From Paraburkholderia sp. NMBU_R16 (GTDB taxonomy: Bacteria; Pseudomonadota; Gammaproteobacteria; Burkholderiales; Burkholderiaceae): 64,000 nt of DNA. Position numbers and translations under genes: made by a program. Location of the stretch: positions 90,021-154,020 of the forward strand of contig NZ_JAAAYE010000005.1 of assembly GCF_013282575.1 (NCBI RefSeq). The letters run 5' to 3'. Shown one piece after another: positions 54,224 through 62,686 of the stretch. Within the stretch, counting starts at the first letter, position 1. Every line of letters begins with the position of its first letter. Under the pieces are notes generated by a model that searched no databases, was not told where the DNA came from, and was given only the letters and a program-made list of their open reading frames with translations.

Positions 54224-54727
54224 ATGAAGCACCTAGCATTGATTTCATTGGCTGCCCTGCTGGTCGCTCCCGCGGCTTGGGCCGAAACGAATCCCGCCAA
54301 TGGGCCCAGCGGAGCACATTTTGCAACTGCTGAACCGGTATGCACCGTGGATCAAGCCACGCAGGACGTCAGCTGTACCGGCGCCACCATCGGGGGAGTC
54401 GGCCACACCAATGCGACAGCGATTCTGTCAGCGACCTACTCAGGCACCGTGCAGTGCACTAACCATGGCGGCCAGATCGTCGATGTGAAGACGCAGACCA
54501 CGGACGCTACTTCATCGGGAAAACTGACCCCTTCCAGGAACGGGCAACTAGTCGTGCAGCCGCTCAGTGTGACGGCACCGACCACCCAGGAGTTACTAGC
54601 CTCTGCCACCTGCCCCAACGGGAACTGGACTAAGCAGTTGATAGCCGGCCCAACTCTCGCGAACTTCGTGTATACGATCACCTTCGCAGGCTTCAGCGGG
54701 CCTTATTTCAGCCTCACAGGGCCCTGA
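54224..54727 (+). CDS. Exported protein of unknown function
   Basis: A 167-residue protein with a clean Sec signal (MKHLALISLAALLVAPAAWA, cut before ETNP). The mature ~147 residues are Thr/Ser/Gly-rich beta-type sequence with four cysteines (EPVCTVD, VSCTGA, VQCTNH, ATCPNG) that could form two disulfides. No domain is recognised. GGAG lies 6 bases before ATG 54224; the frame extends to 54005 but upstream sequence is non-coding in character. Codon use is less G/C-ending than in neighbours and it follows an AT-rich stretch, so it may be transferred DNA. Confidence 0.7.
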   Translation: MKHLALISLAALLVAPAAWAETNPANGPSGAHFATAEPVCTVDQATQDVSCTGATIGGVGHTNATAILSATYSGTVQCTNHGGQIVDVKTQTTDATSSGKLTPSRNGQLVVQPLSVTAPTTQELLASATCPNGNWTKQLIAGPTLANFVYTITFAGFSGPYFSLTGP

Positions 54728-54914
54728 TCGACTCGGCGCAGGTTTCAGCACTCGGACTGATACATGACAATGCGACGCTACCGAAAGCGTCCTGAACCAT
54801 CGGGGGCGGATGGGCGTGCCGGCATCCGCTGGCACGTCTGCAATCGGCGGCGGCTGGTACCGTCATTTCGTACGGTGCCACGCCGGCTTTTCCTGAATCA
54901 TCGGATGCGGGGCC

Positions 54915-55403
54915 ATGCGACAAGACATCCATCTTGATTGCCGCGTACGGCATGTCCCACATGTACCGCGCCATTTTTTGCATGCGGGGCGAATGCTGTT
55001 GTTCAGTCTGCTGCTCACGGGATGCGGTGGTGGGGGTGCGGATTCGGCTCCGGCGTCGACGGCAGCTCCGCCGCAGGCTTCATCGGGACCGAGCACACTG
55101 GCCGTGCAAAGCGCGTCGCCAGGGGAAGAGAAATCGGCACCTTCGGCCCTGAAGGACGAAGCTGCCGTACCTTCGGTAGGGTCTGCCAGTTTTGTACAAC
55201 TTAGCGCGCTCCCGCATATGTCGTCGCTGTCCGACCGTGAGAAAGCGGGGTTGCTCATGCTGTTGCCCTCCAAGTCGCCTGCGCAACGGATGGCATTGAT
55301 CAACATGTATCCGAGCCTGGTCAAGCTGCCGGAGCAGCAAAAGGAGTTGTTGCTGGATCAACTGGAAAAAATCGTCCCGGTCACGGTAAGTCAGCGTCCA
55401 TGA
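54915..55403 (+). CDS. Probable lipoprotein of unknown function
   Basis: Up to 162 residues. The hydrophobic stretch LLFSLLLTGCGGGG is a lipobox (LLTG-Cys), implying lipid anchoring; a Ser/Ala/Pro-rich linker follows, then a helical C-terminal part (LSDREKAGLLMLLPSKSPAQ). The start is uncertain: ATG 54915 gives a long basic leader, TTG 54978 gives a short one with one Arg, ATG 54993 gives none. A lipoprotein signal normally has a basic start, so 54978 or 54915 is preferred. Convergent with the NRAMP gene. Confidence 0.55.
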   Translation: MRQDIHLDCRVRHVPHVPRHFLHAGRMLLFSLLLTGCGGGGADSAPASTAAPPQASSGPSTLAVQSASPGEEKSAPSALKDEAAVPSVGSASFVQLSALPHMSSLSDREKAGLLMLLPSKSPAQRMALINMYPSLVKLPEQQKELLLDQLEKIVPVTVSQRP

Positions 55404-55431
55404 CGCTTTCCGGTAGGCGGGCGTTGTGTCT

Positions 55432-56724
55432 CTATCGGCCCATGAACCAAAACATGGCGAGCGCTGCCGCTGCCATGGCGATCGTTGCAATCCAGCCTGT
55501 AACGCGCAGGTGCAACGGAATCACGAAGTTCCCCATGACCTTCGGATTCACCGCCATGAACATGATCAGTGCCATGATCGGCACGGACACCACGCCATTG
55601 ATTACGGCGCTCCAATAAAGCGCCTTGACTGGATCGATCCGCGTAAAGCCCATTGCGAGACCGACGAGGGTCGACAGTACGATGATGGCGTAAAAGCGTT
55701 TCGCCAACCGGGGTTTCAGGGCCAGGCTATTGCGCCAATTGAACGTGCCCGCCATTGCATAAGCGGCCGATCCAGCGAGTACCGGAAGGGCGAGCAAGCC
55801 GGTACCGACGATTCCCAGACTGAAAAGGGTGAACGCGAACCGGCCTGCGATGGGCTTGAGTGCGAGAGCGGCCTGCGCCGACGTCTGGATGTCGGTTACG
55901 CCGTGTGCGTGCAGGGTGGCGGCGGTCGTCAGGATGATGAAAAAGGCGACGACATTCGAAACCCCCATCCCGATCCAGGTGTCCATCCGGATGCGACGCA
56001 AGCTGGCCGGGCCCTGCCGCGGCGCATGCTTGAGCGCACGCTGGCCCGCTTGGCCCCGCATCTCTTCGACCTCCTGCGAAGCCTGCCAGAAGAACAGGTA
56101 GGGGCTGATGGTCGTACCGAGCACCGCGACTATCGTGGTGAGGTAATCGCGTTTCCATGACAGTTGGGGAGCCAGCGTCCGCATCAACACGTTCTGCCAG
56201 GGGACTTCAACGACAAATACCGTGGCTACGTAAGCGAATAAGGCGAGCGTGAGCCACTTCAGGACGCGAACATAGCTGCGATAGGGAACGAAGACCTGCA
56301 GCACGACGGACAGCACGCCCAGCGCAACGGTGTACACGTGGGTTGGCCCCCCGACCACGAGGTTCAATGCCGCCCCCATCGCGCCAAGGTCGGCGGCGAT
56401 GTTGATCGTATTGGCGACCAGGAGCAGAAGGACCGATCCATAGAGCAGCCATGCAGGATAGTGACACCTGATATTGGTTGCGAGGCCATGACCACTTACC
56501 CGGCCCAAGCGAGCGCTAATGACTTGGATCGCCACCATCAGCGGATAGGTGACGAAGGCGACCCACAGCATGTTGAAGCCGAACTGAGCTCCCGCCTGCG
56601 AATAGGTCGCAATACCGCTCGGGTCGTCGTCCGCGGCGCCCGTCACCAGTCCGGGGCCCAGCTTTTCCAGCCACGACGTCACTTCAGGATCCTGCTTGTC
56701 CGACGGGTCCATGTCGATGTCCAT
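55432..56724 (-). CDS. NRAMP-family divalent metal transporter, divergent metal site
   Basis: A 430-residue membrane protein with about 11 helices and NRAMP landmarks: GPGLVTGAADDDPSGIATYS in the first helix and VLGTTISPYLFFWQ in the sixth. In typical MntH the first helix has DPGN and the sixth MPH; here they read DPSG and SPY, so the Asn and Met metal ligands are changed. This subgroup is common in proteobacteria under the NRAMP name, and metal choice may differ (Mg has been shown for some NRAMP relatives). Start 56724 (MDIDMDPSD) leaves a short acidic cytoplasmic leader; the frame is open upstream. No regulator adjoins. Confidence 0.88.
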   Translation of the reverse strand: MDIDMDPSDKQDPEVTSWLEKLGPGLVTGAADDDPSGIATYSQAGAQFGFNMLWVAFVTYPLMVAIQVISARLGRVSGHGLATNIRCHYPAWLLYGSVLLLLVANTINIAADLGAMGAALNLVVGGPTHVYTVALGVLSVVLQVFVPYRSYVRVLKWLTLALFAYVATVFVVEVPWQNVLMRTLAPQLSWKRDYLTTIVAVLGTTISPYLFFWQASQEVEEMRGQAGQRALKHAPRQGPASLRRIRMDTWIGMGVSNVVAFFIILTTAATLHAHGVTDIQTSAQAALALKPIAGRFAFTLFSLGIVGTGLLALPVLAGSAAYAMAGTFNWRNSLALKPRLAKRFYAIIVLSTLVGLAMGFTRIDPVKALYWSAVINGVVSVPIMALIMFMAVNPKVMGNFVIPLHLRVTGWIATIAMAAAALAMFWFMGR

Positions 56725-56910
56725 GTTCGCCTCTATAGGCAACAGTGATCCGTCAGCGAGCGATGCGCGACGCTGGGGCTCCGATGGATGACGTTTCCAT
56801 CCGGAATGACTGACCACGTCCAAGCAATCTACAAACCAGGTCCCGGCGCGACGAGCTTCGGCGCCGCATTGCAGCATGGGTTTCGCCTTGCCTCGTGCAT
56901 CCCGGATGCG

Positions 56911-57810
56911 TCAGCTCACATCCCAGTATGGCGGGCTTCCGAACGCATCGCGCAACCAGTCCGCCAGCGCACGCAGCTTCACTGAAGGATGCTGGCCATC
57001 TGAGTGTGCAATGTAGATGAACTCCGTTTCGGCCTGGATGCCGATATCGATGGGTATGAGGACACCGGACTTGAGCGCATCGCCCACGATGAACATGGGC
57101 AGCAATGCGATACCCAAACCGGCAATCGCCGAATCACGCATCATGTCGCCGTTATTCAGCATCAAGCCGGATCGACCGTGTACTACTGTGGTCTGGCCTT
57201 GATGCAAGAAGCGCCAATCCGCCCCTCCCCGGTTCATGTAGAAAATGCCGCGATGCCCCTCCAGTTCGGCCGGGGACGTCGGCAGGCCATGTTGGGCGAC
57301 GTAGGACGGAGCCGCGACCAGTACGCGCCTGCTGGTGGCAAGCCGCCAGGCCACGAGGTAGGAATCGGGCATTGGGCCGTGCCGGATGACTGCATCGAAA
57401 CCGTCCGCGCTCGCGTCCACCCGTCGGTCGTCAAGGTCCAAGGTGAGCTGGATCTCAGGATGGCGAGCGAGGAAAGGGTAAAGCGCCGGCCCCAGATGCA
57501 TACGGCCAAAGGTCACGGGCGCAGAAATACGCAGCGGGCCTCTTAAGGACCCTCTGCGTTCGGCCAGATCGGCAATTGCCTCATCCACCTCCCGCGTGAT
57601 GCGGATCGCCTTGGCAAGGAAGGCCTTGCCGTCTTCGGTCACTGTCAGCTTGCGGGTCGTCCGCTGCAGCAGACTCGTGCCCAGTGTCCTCTCCAACTCC
57701 ACCAACCGCTCGCTGACTACAGACCTCGACACGCGCAGCCGACGTGCAGCCTCACTCAGCGAGCCGCTCTCCACCACCGACACAAAGGTAGCAATGCCCT
57801 CGAGCTTCAT
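56911..57810 (-). CDS. LysR-family regulator (CrgA type)
   Basis: A 299-residue LysR protein: winged HTH at ~1-62 (FVSVVESGSLSEAARRLRVS, RSVVSERLVELERTLG, LLQRTTRKLTVTEDG) and an effector domain of standard length. It is divergent from an SDR gene with 170 bp between them. A palindrome with a T-N11-A core (57816-57830) lies only 5 bases upstream of its start codon, so autoregulation and control of the SDR gene are likely. Confidence 0.9.
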   Translation of the reverse strand: MKLEGIATFVSVVESGSLSEAARRLRVSRSVVSERLVELERTLGTSLLQRTTRKLTVTEDGKAFLAKAIRITREVDEAIADLAERRGSLRGPLRISAPVTFGRMHLGPALYPFLARHPEIQLTLDLDDRRVDASADGFDAVIRHGPMPDSYLVAWRLATSRRVLVAAPSYVAQHGLPTSPAELEGHRGIFYMNRGGADWRFLHQGQTTVVHGRSGLMLNNGDMMRDSAIAGLGIALLPMFIVGDALKSGVLIPIDIGIQAETEFIYIAHSDGQHPSVKLRALADWLRDAFGSPPYWDVS

Positions 57811-57815
57811 GATTG

Positions 57816-57830
57816 TTCGGATTTTCCGAA
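57816..57830. promoter_or_regulatory. LysR-type palindrome (T-N11-A)
   Basis: TTCGG-ATTTT-CCGAA: perfect 5-bp arms; the inner T and A are 11 bases apart, the LysR box form. It lies in the LysR/SDR intergenic region just before the LysR start codon. Confidence 0.55.
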
Positions 57831-57980
57831 ATGCTGGTGTGGGAATTGAAATCTACCCGGGCCGATTGCGCAAGCCCATACTTCTCGCATTGCAACGGGT
57901 AGCCAGCGATGGTCCGCTGCACCCCTATACAGCCCGTTACCCGGACGAGTCTTGCACCTACTTTTGAATGGAGAACCAAC

Positions 57981-58745
57981 ATGGGACGTTTGACCAACAA
58001 AGTCGCGCTCGTCACCGGCGCGAGCTCGGGCATCGGCCGCGCCACCGCTAAGTTGTTCGCCTCTGAGGGAGCCAAGGTAGTCGTCGGCGCCCGCCGCTCG
58101 AACGAATTAGCCGCGCTCGTGACAGAAATCGAAGCCGCGGGAGGTGAGGCAACCGCCCTCGCTGGCGATGTGCGTTCGGAAGACTATGCCAAAGCACTCG
58201 TCGCTGTGGCGGCAGAGAAGTACGGCCGCCTCGACGTTGCCTACAACAATGCCGGTACGCTCGGCGAAATGGGCCCGAGCGCCGGCATTTCCGAAGACGG
58301 CTGGAACGCCGCGCTCGCGACCAATCTGACCAGTGCCTTCCTTGGGGCGAAGCACCAGATTCCCGAAATGCTGAAGCAAGGTGGTGGATCCATCATTTTC
58401 ACATCGACGTTCGTTGGCTACTCGTTCGCGTTTCCCGGCACTGCGGCCTACGCGGCGAGCAAAGCCGGCCTGATCGGTTTGACGCAGGCGCTCGCGGCTG
58501 AGTATGGCGCGCAGGGTGTGCGGGTCAACGCGGTGTTGCCGGGCGCCGTGGACACGGAGATGTATCGAGGCATGAACGACAGCAGCGAATCGCAGGCGTT
58601 CGTGACCGGGCTGCATGCGCTCAAGCGAGTCGCAAAACCCGAGGAACTGGCGCGTTCGGTGCTGTACCTTGCGTCGGACGATTCGTCCTTCGTGACCGGC
58701 ACCGCATCACTGGTCGACGGTGGGGCATCGATTACGCGAACGTGA
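57981..58745 (+). CDS. Short-chain dehydrogenase (SDR)
   Basis: A 254-residue classical SDR: VTGASSGIGRATAKL near 11-25, GARRSNEL after the second strand (Arg pair favouring NADP), YNNAGTLGEMGP near 89-100, the serine in FTSTFVGYSFAF and the YAASKAGL (YxxxK) site near 156-163, then LPGAVDTEMYRG. Substrate unknown. GGAGA lies 7 bases before ATG 57981. Divergent LysR gene upstream is the probable regulator. Confidence 0.92.
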   Translation: MGRLTNKVALVTGASSGIGRATAKLFASEGAKVVVGARRSNELAALVTEIEAAGGEATALAGDVRSEDYAKALVAVAAEKYGRLDVAYNNAGTLGEMGPSAGISEDGWNAALATNLTSAFLGAKHQIPEMLKQGGGSIIFTSTFVGYSFAFPGTAAYAASKAGLIGLTQALAAEYGAQGVRVNAVLPGAVDTEMYRGMNDSSESQAFVTGLHALKRVAKPEELARSVLYLASDDSSFVTGTASLVDGGASITRT

Positions 58746-58776
58746 ATAGCTGCAGAAAAGGAGCGCCATGTGAGCT

Positions 58777-59394
58777 TCAGTGCGACGAAACATACGTCGC
58801 ATCGTCAAACGCCGGCACGGCGAAGCTTTCGCGCATGCGCCTGGCCTCTGCCGCAGGCGTCAACCCGAAAAGGCGCTTGAATTCCCGGCTGAACTGCGAA
58901 GAACTCGTGTAGCCCACGGCGTGACTGGCGGCATCGGCGCTCAGGTCCTGACGCACCATCAACAGGCGGGCCTGATGAAGGCGCGTCGACTTGATGTACT
59001 GCATCGGCGACACCTGCGTGATCGCCTTGAAGTGGCTGTGGAAGCTCGGGACGCTCATACCTGCTTCCTGAGCAAGCTGAGTCACGTTCAGCGACTGCGC
59101 ATAGCAGGCGTGGATAAGGCGCAGCGATCGGGCGATTCGGCCGAACTGCCCGCGCATGGCAAGGGCCTCCCTCATCGAGCGTCCCTGCGCTCCGGTAAGC
59201 ACGCGGAAGTACAGTTCGCGCAGCAGACCGTGGCCCAATACGGCGGCTTCGAGCGGCCGGTGCATCGCTTCGAGCAAGCGCAATACGGACGCATCCATGG
59301 CATCGTCCATCGGCGTCGACATCATGCTCTGCGGCGCCTGTACGCGCTCCGTGACGCCTTCGCGATCGATCTGAGCCGCGACTTCCGCAACCAT
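58777..59394 (-). CDS. AraC-family regulator, apparently truncated at its 5' end
   Basis: A 205-residue C-terminal portion with both AraC HTH motifs (LNVTQLAQEAGMSVPSFHSH near 110-130; ADAASHAVGYTSSSQFSREF near 160-180), preceded by part of an AraC_N-type domain. Recognisable family sequence begins about 12 codons before ATG 59394 (PLLALYLHLD, ending near 59430), then turns into unrelated sequence, so the first ~90 residues of the expected cupin domain are missing. The reading frame stays open to 59595 only by chance. The fragment may still bind DNA but has lost most of its sensor domain. On its 5' side lies an NmrA remnant on the other strand. Confidence 0.7.
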   Translation of the reverse strand: MVAEVAAQIDREGVTERVQAPQSMMSTPMDDAMDASVLRLLEAMHRPLEAAVLGHGLLRELYFRVLTGAQGRSMREALAMRGQFGRIARSLRLIHACYAQSLNVTQLAQEAGMSVPSFHSHFKAITQVSPMQYIKSTRLHQARLLMVRQDLSADAASHAVGYTSSSQFSREFKRLFGLTPAAEARRMRESFAVPAFDDATYVSSH

Positions 59395-59450
59395 GGAGAA
59401 GTCGAGGTGGAGGTATAGGGCGAGTAGCGGCCGAACTGCTTCAGCAGACG

Positions 59451-59699
59451 TGGCGCGGTGTGCGCGTCGTCGAGCTCGAAGGTCCGCGTCGGGCGAGTCC
59501 CAACGATCTGGCCTTGTCATTTGCCCGCGTGTCGGGCCGCAAGGTACGCGCGGAAGTCGTCGAAAGGCAGACGTGGGAAACGCCGTTCCTCGCACAGGGC
59601 ATGAAGCATCCCCTAGTCGAGCTGGAGAGGGTCTTGAGGGAGCTTGAAGAACGTCCGGTCTGCAAGATGATCGGGACGCTGTGTCACTATCGCGCGTGA
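59451..59699 (+). pseudogene. Remnant of an NmrA-like NAD(P)-binding protein (C-terminal fragment)
   Basis: The frame from about 59451 to 59699 reads VVELEGPRRASPNDLALSFA, then VRAEVVERQTWETPFLAQGM, which looks like the C-terminal third of NmrA/azoreductase-like proteins. The Rossmann N-terminal part is absent: upstream of 59451 the same DNA belongs, on the opposite strand, to the broken AraC gene. The GTG at 59460 is not a credible start. Best read as one side of a deletion junction. Confidence 0.5.
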
Positions 59700-59776
59700 A
59701 TCGAAGTGGCTCTGCCCTGGGCCGATCGATCGCGGCCGAATAGAATAGGCGAACGTAGAACTCAGGGAGCCATAAA

Positions 59777-60311
59777 GTGAGAATCGATCATCCTCCCGAT
59801 TCAGGGTACCCAGGCGTATCGCTTCGACAACTCGAACGCTCGGACATCGATGATTGGTACGCGTACCTGAGACTTCCGAACGTCTATGGGCCGACGAGCT
59901 GGAACCTGAGTTCCGGCGACGATCTTATGCCGTTGTTCGATGAACTCGAATCCGCCTCTGCCGTATCGGCGCGTCGTCTTTCAATCGTCAGCGATGCTAG
60001 CGGTGAGTTGGTCGGCACGATCGGTTTCCACACCGTCTTCGAGCTCAACCGGACGGCCGAGATCGCGTATGACCTATCTCCGTCGAAGGGGCCGAGGAAT
60101 CGCTCGCGCTGTCTGCGAGCGGGTTGCTGCGTGGTCATTCGAGGAATATGGATTTGTCCGCGTTCAGGGTACGGTGTTGCAAGGGAACTCCCGTTCGGCG
60201 CGGGTACTCGAGGATTGCCATTTCCGGTACGAAGGCCTCCTCCGCTCGTACCGCATGGTTCGTGGCGTGCCAAGTGACTTTGCTGTTTACTCACGTTTGG
60301 CAACAGATTAG
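59777..60311 (+). pseudogene. GNAT-family acetyltransferase with frameshift
   Basis: From GTG 59777 the frame encodes a RimJ/RimL-type N-acetyltransferase start (VSLRQLERSDIDDWYAYLRL, LVGTIGFHTVFELNRTAEIA) and continues to YDLSPSK near 60090. The family sequence then resumes in another frame: GRGIARAVCERVAAWSFEEY, RVQGTVLQGNSRSARVLEDC, and YRMVRGVPSDFAVYSRL, ending at 60311. Two bases seem to be missing in AAGGGGCCGAGG near 60090, where a Trp-Gly-Arg-Gly acetyl-CoA loop would be expected. Either a recent pseudogene or a sequencing error in a G-run; repaired length would be 178 residues. Confidence 0.75.
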
Positions 60312-60432
60312 TCGGTACTTCACGAAAGCGACCGTCGCCTTTCGCAATGCCGAGCGCCCAAACTTCATCATGATCGCAGACCGGCCCGATGTAATGCTTG
60401 CCCGCGTCACGGCCCGAACGCAAACGACCTTA

Positions 60433-61377
60433 CTATCTGTTTTCCTTCAGCCTCGACGTTAGCAACGCATATTTTTCCGGCGAGGTATCCGCCAGCGCCG
60501 CTTCGCGAGTGGAAGGAGTATCGTCGTACGGCACCGGTTCGGGGAACTGGCTCACGGTGAGATCCCACTTTTTTCCGTCGATCAGATTGTAGAAGTGAGT
60601 GCCGCCCGAGGTACGCGTCGAGAGAATTTCACCACCAAAATGGTCCTGCACAACGAGCGCGGTGATGCTGCAATGATTCTGCGCTGGATTCGATGGTGAC
60701 CAGGCGTTAGTCGGACTTGACGTGTCCGCGGACCACACGCGTGAGATGGCTCTGTACAAATCGAGGGGCGTCGAAAAGGTCTTCGGTGCGTCGGGCATTT
60801 TATTGTCCTCTTTCATTGCAGAAAATTTATTGTTCATCTCCAGCCACGCGAGCACTTCAGCCGCGTTGCGATGAGGCGGAAACACCGGATAAAAAACATG
60901 CTCGATCACGCCGTCGTTAATGACCATCGTCAAACGCTTCAACAGTGTCATGCCCATAGCGGTGAAGGTCGGCAGCGAAAGGGCCCTCGTCAACAGGAGA
61001 CGGTCGTCCGACAGTAGTGGGTAGGGCAGATGCAAACGCTCGACAACCCCTCTTTGATCGGGCGTATCTTGCGTCGAGAGTCCAAAGATACAGGTTGCGC
61101 CGGCTGCCTTCATTTCGGCCGCGTGATCGCGAAAGGCACACGACTGCGGTGTACATCCCGGGGCGCCGGGGATCGACAACCACCCATCGGGCACCGGCTC
61201 GTCCGGACGTTTTTTCCGGGGGTAAGCGTAAATAACGGCGCGGCCGACGAGTCGACTCAGGTCGACCGCGTCTCCATCCGTCGAGTTCAACCGGATGCTG
61301 GGCATGCGCAGCCCCTTTAGGTGACTTGCTCCACCGTCGTCTATAGGTGCCGGCATCGTTGACCAATCGATGTTCAT
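60433..61377 (-). CDS. Peroxiredoxin-YunG domain fusion protein
   Basis: A 314-residue two-domain protein. Residues ~25-185 form a peroxiredoxin/thioredoxin-fold domain (LVGRAVIYAYPRK, GAPGCTPQSCAFRDHAAEM) with Cys75 in the peroxidatic position and Cys80 five residues on, the spacing of atypical 2-Cys enzymes. Residues ~205-290 match the YunG family (LYRAISRVWSADTSS, HCSITALVVQDHFGGEI, GTHFYNLIDGKKWDLT), whose function is unknown. Fusion of the two is not something I recognise. ATG 61377 is preferred; GTG 61389 adds four residues. Transcribed away from the terminator at 61432-61463. Confidence 0.8.
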   Translation of the reverse strand: MNIDWSTMPAPIDDGGASHLKGLRMPSIRLNSTDGDAVDLSRLVGRAVIYAYPRKKRPDEPVPDGWLSIPGAPGCTPQSCAFRDHAAEMKAAGATCIFGLSTQDTPDQRGVVERLHLPYPLLSDDRLLLTRALSLPTFTAMGMTLLKRLTMVINDGVIEHVFYPVFPPHRNAAEVLAWLEMNNKFSAMKEDNKMPDAPKTFSTPLDLYRAISRVWSADTSSPTNAWSPSNPAQNHCSITALVVQDHFGGEILSTRTSGGTHFYNLIDGKKWDLTVSQFPEPVPYDDTPSTREAALADTSPEKYALLTSRLKENR

Positions 61378-61751
61378 CGGATCTTTCACGTTTATCTCAC
61401 TGGGTGAGCCGACGACTGAGGGGCGCTAACGAAAAAGCCCCGTCGTTGCCGGCGGGGCTTTTTCGCGCAAGTTGCTGAAAATGTCTAGCCTATGCACGCC
61501 CCCAACGCAGTCCCATGTGGGCATGCGCATGCTGGCGAATCGAAATTGAAAATGATGTGATGGCTTGCATGGGTAACGAGTGTGCCTTCAGTCTCCGAAA
61601 TCGTCAACGAATGCATTATGTGGCGTTCGTGCTTAAAATCATGTCCGCTCGCAACCACCGCTGAGCGCCATGAGCCCCCTTAACCATTCGAACAGCGCAG
61701 AGCGCGCATGCTGACATCCTTCAGTTGCTGCGTCGCCAGTCATCTCCCTCT
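61378..61751. other. 374-bp gap with a strong terminator
   Basis: It holds the hairpin at 61432-61463 and otherwise shows no gene. Promoters for the fusion gene (leftward) and for the exported protein at 61752 (rightward) must lie here; none was clear. The stretch 61540-61640 is somewhat AT-rich. Confidence 0.5.
61432..61463. terminator. Bidirectional intrinsic terminator
   Basis: AAAAAGCCCCG-10 bases-CGGGGCTTTTT: a perfect 11-bp stem with A-run and T-run, able to stop transcription in both directions. It sits upstream of the start codons of both flanking genes, so it may be a leftover 3' end of a lost gene or an insulating element. Confidence 0.9.
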
Positions 61752-62306
61752 ATGAAACGCTTTCTGCTGCCAGCCGCCCTCTTCGCTGTGTCCGCCACGC
61801 TGCACGCCGCCGACCTGCCGGCAAGCGTCGCTGCCCAGTTGCCATCGGGTTACGAGCCGATGGTGTTCCGCACAGGACCGCTGATCGAAGGCGGCCGGCG
61901 AAGCTTGCTCGTCGTCGCTCATCGGCGCGACGACTCGGCAAACAGCCCTTCGCCTCGTCCACTGCTGATCTTTGAGGAACAGGCAAGCAATCGCTACCGG
62001 CTCTCCGCGCGCAACGATACGGTTGTGCTGCGCGCCAACGACGGCGGCCAATGCGATCCGTTCGACGGCGACGACGGGCTCGCAGTCAAGGGCCGCTACT
62101 TTACGGTGCAGAACGGCGTCGCGTGCGGCGCACACTGGACCGACTTCATCACATTCCGCTACGACGCCCAGCACCGCGCATGGCTCTTCGATAGCGAGAT
62201 CTTCACATCGTCCGATCCGCTCAACGGCACGCCGGACAAAACCGACGTGATGCGCGCGAAGCACACGAAGCCGGTCGCATTCGAGACTTGGCGCCCCGCG
62301 CGTTGA
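61752..62306 (+). CDS. Exported protein of unknown function
   Basis: A 184-residue protein with a Sec signal (MKRFLLPAALFAVSATLHA, cut before ADLP). The mature part has two cysteines (GQCDPFDG, GVACGAHW) and a beta-rich pattern with FFxxQNGVAC-like segment seen in small Burkholderia periplasmic proteins. No catalytic motif is recognised. ATG 61752 is chosen for the signal peptide; the frame opens at 61725. Confidence 0.75.
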   Translation: MKRFLLPAALFAVSATLHAADLPASVAAQLPSGYEPMVFRTGPLIEGGRRSLLVVAHRRDDSANSPSPRPLLIFEEQASNRYRLSARNDTVVLRANDGGQCDPFDGDDGLAVKGRYFTVQNGVACGAHWTDFITFRYDAQHRAWLFDSEIFTSSDPLNGTPDKTDVMRAKHTKPVAFETWRPAR

Positions 62307-62375
62307 AGCGACGCGCTGCATGAGCAGCGCTGAGGTTGCGATGCGTAGTTCGATCCGCGCCTCACTTGGCGGATT

Positions 62376-62633
62376 TCATCTCATCGTGCAGGCAGTGTCG
62401 TGTCCCGGTTCTCCCAATTCAATCTGCGTTCGGTCTAGCGGGCACAGCCGATGCTGACTTGCATCGTGACACCGTGGTCGCCCACTGTGGAGCATCGCGT
62501 AAAGGCACGCGGTCGGCGACTGGAGCCATCCGTCCAGATCGGCCATCAAAATGGCGAGCGTTTCCATACGTCGCAGGCCTAGGATGGAAACCTCGTACAC
62601 CGCTTCCCAGTGCTTCGGCGGAGTCAGGGTCAC
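62376..62633 (-). CDS. Possible small protein, unknown function
   Basis: A minus-strand frame with mostly G/C third codon positions in its first half (TLTPPKHWEAVYEVSILGLR, METLAILMADLDGWLQSPTA). The sequence looks protein-like, with a helix around METLAILMADLDGWL, but the second half is less convincing and no ribosome site was found. GTG 62633 is a possible start (85 residues); TTG 62705 would extend it into the next gene's start. The 380-bp region 62307-62686 contains nothing else that I can support. Confidence 0.35.
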   Translation of the reverse strand: MTLTPPKHWEAVYEVSILGLRRMETLAILMADLDGWLQSPTACLYAMLHSGRPRCHDASQHRLCPLDRTQIELGEPGHDTACTMR

Positions 62634-62686
62634 GCAGATGCGATCCCGCGGCTCGTCCCGATGAGCACTCCGCAAGGAGACGGCAT

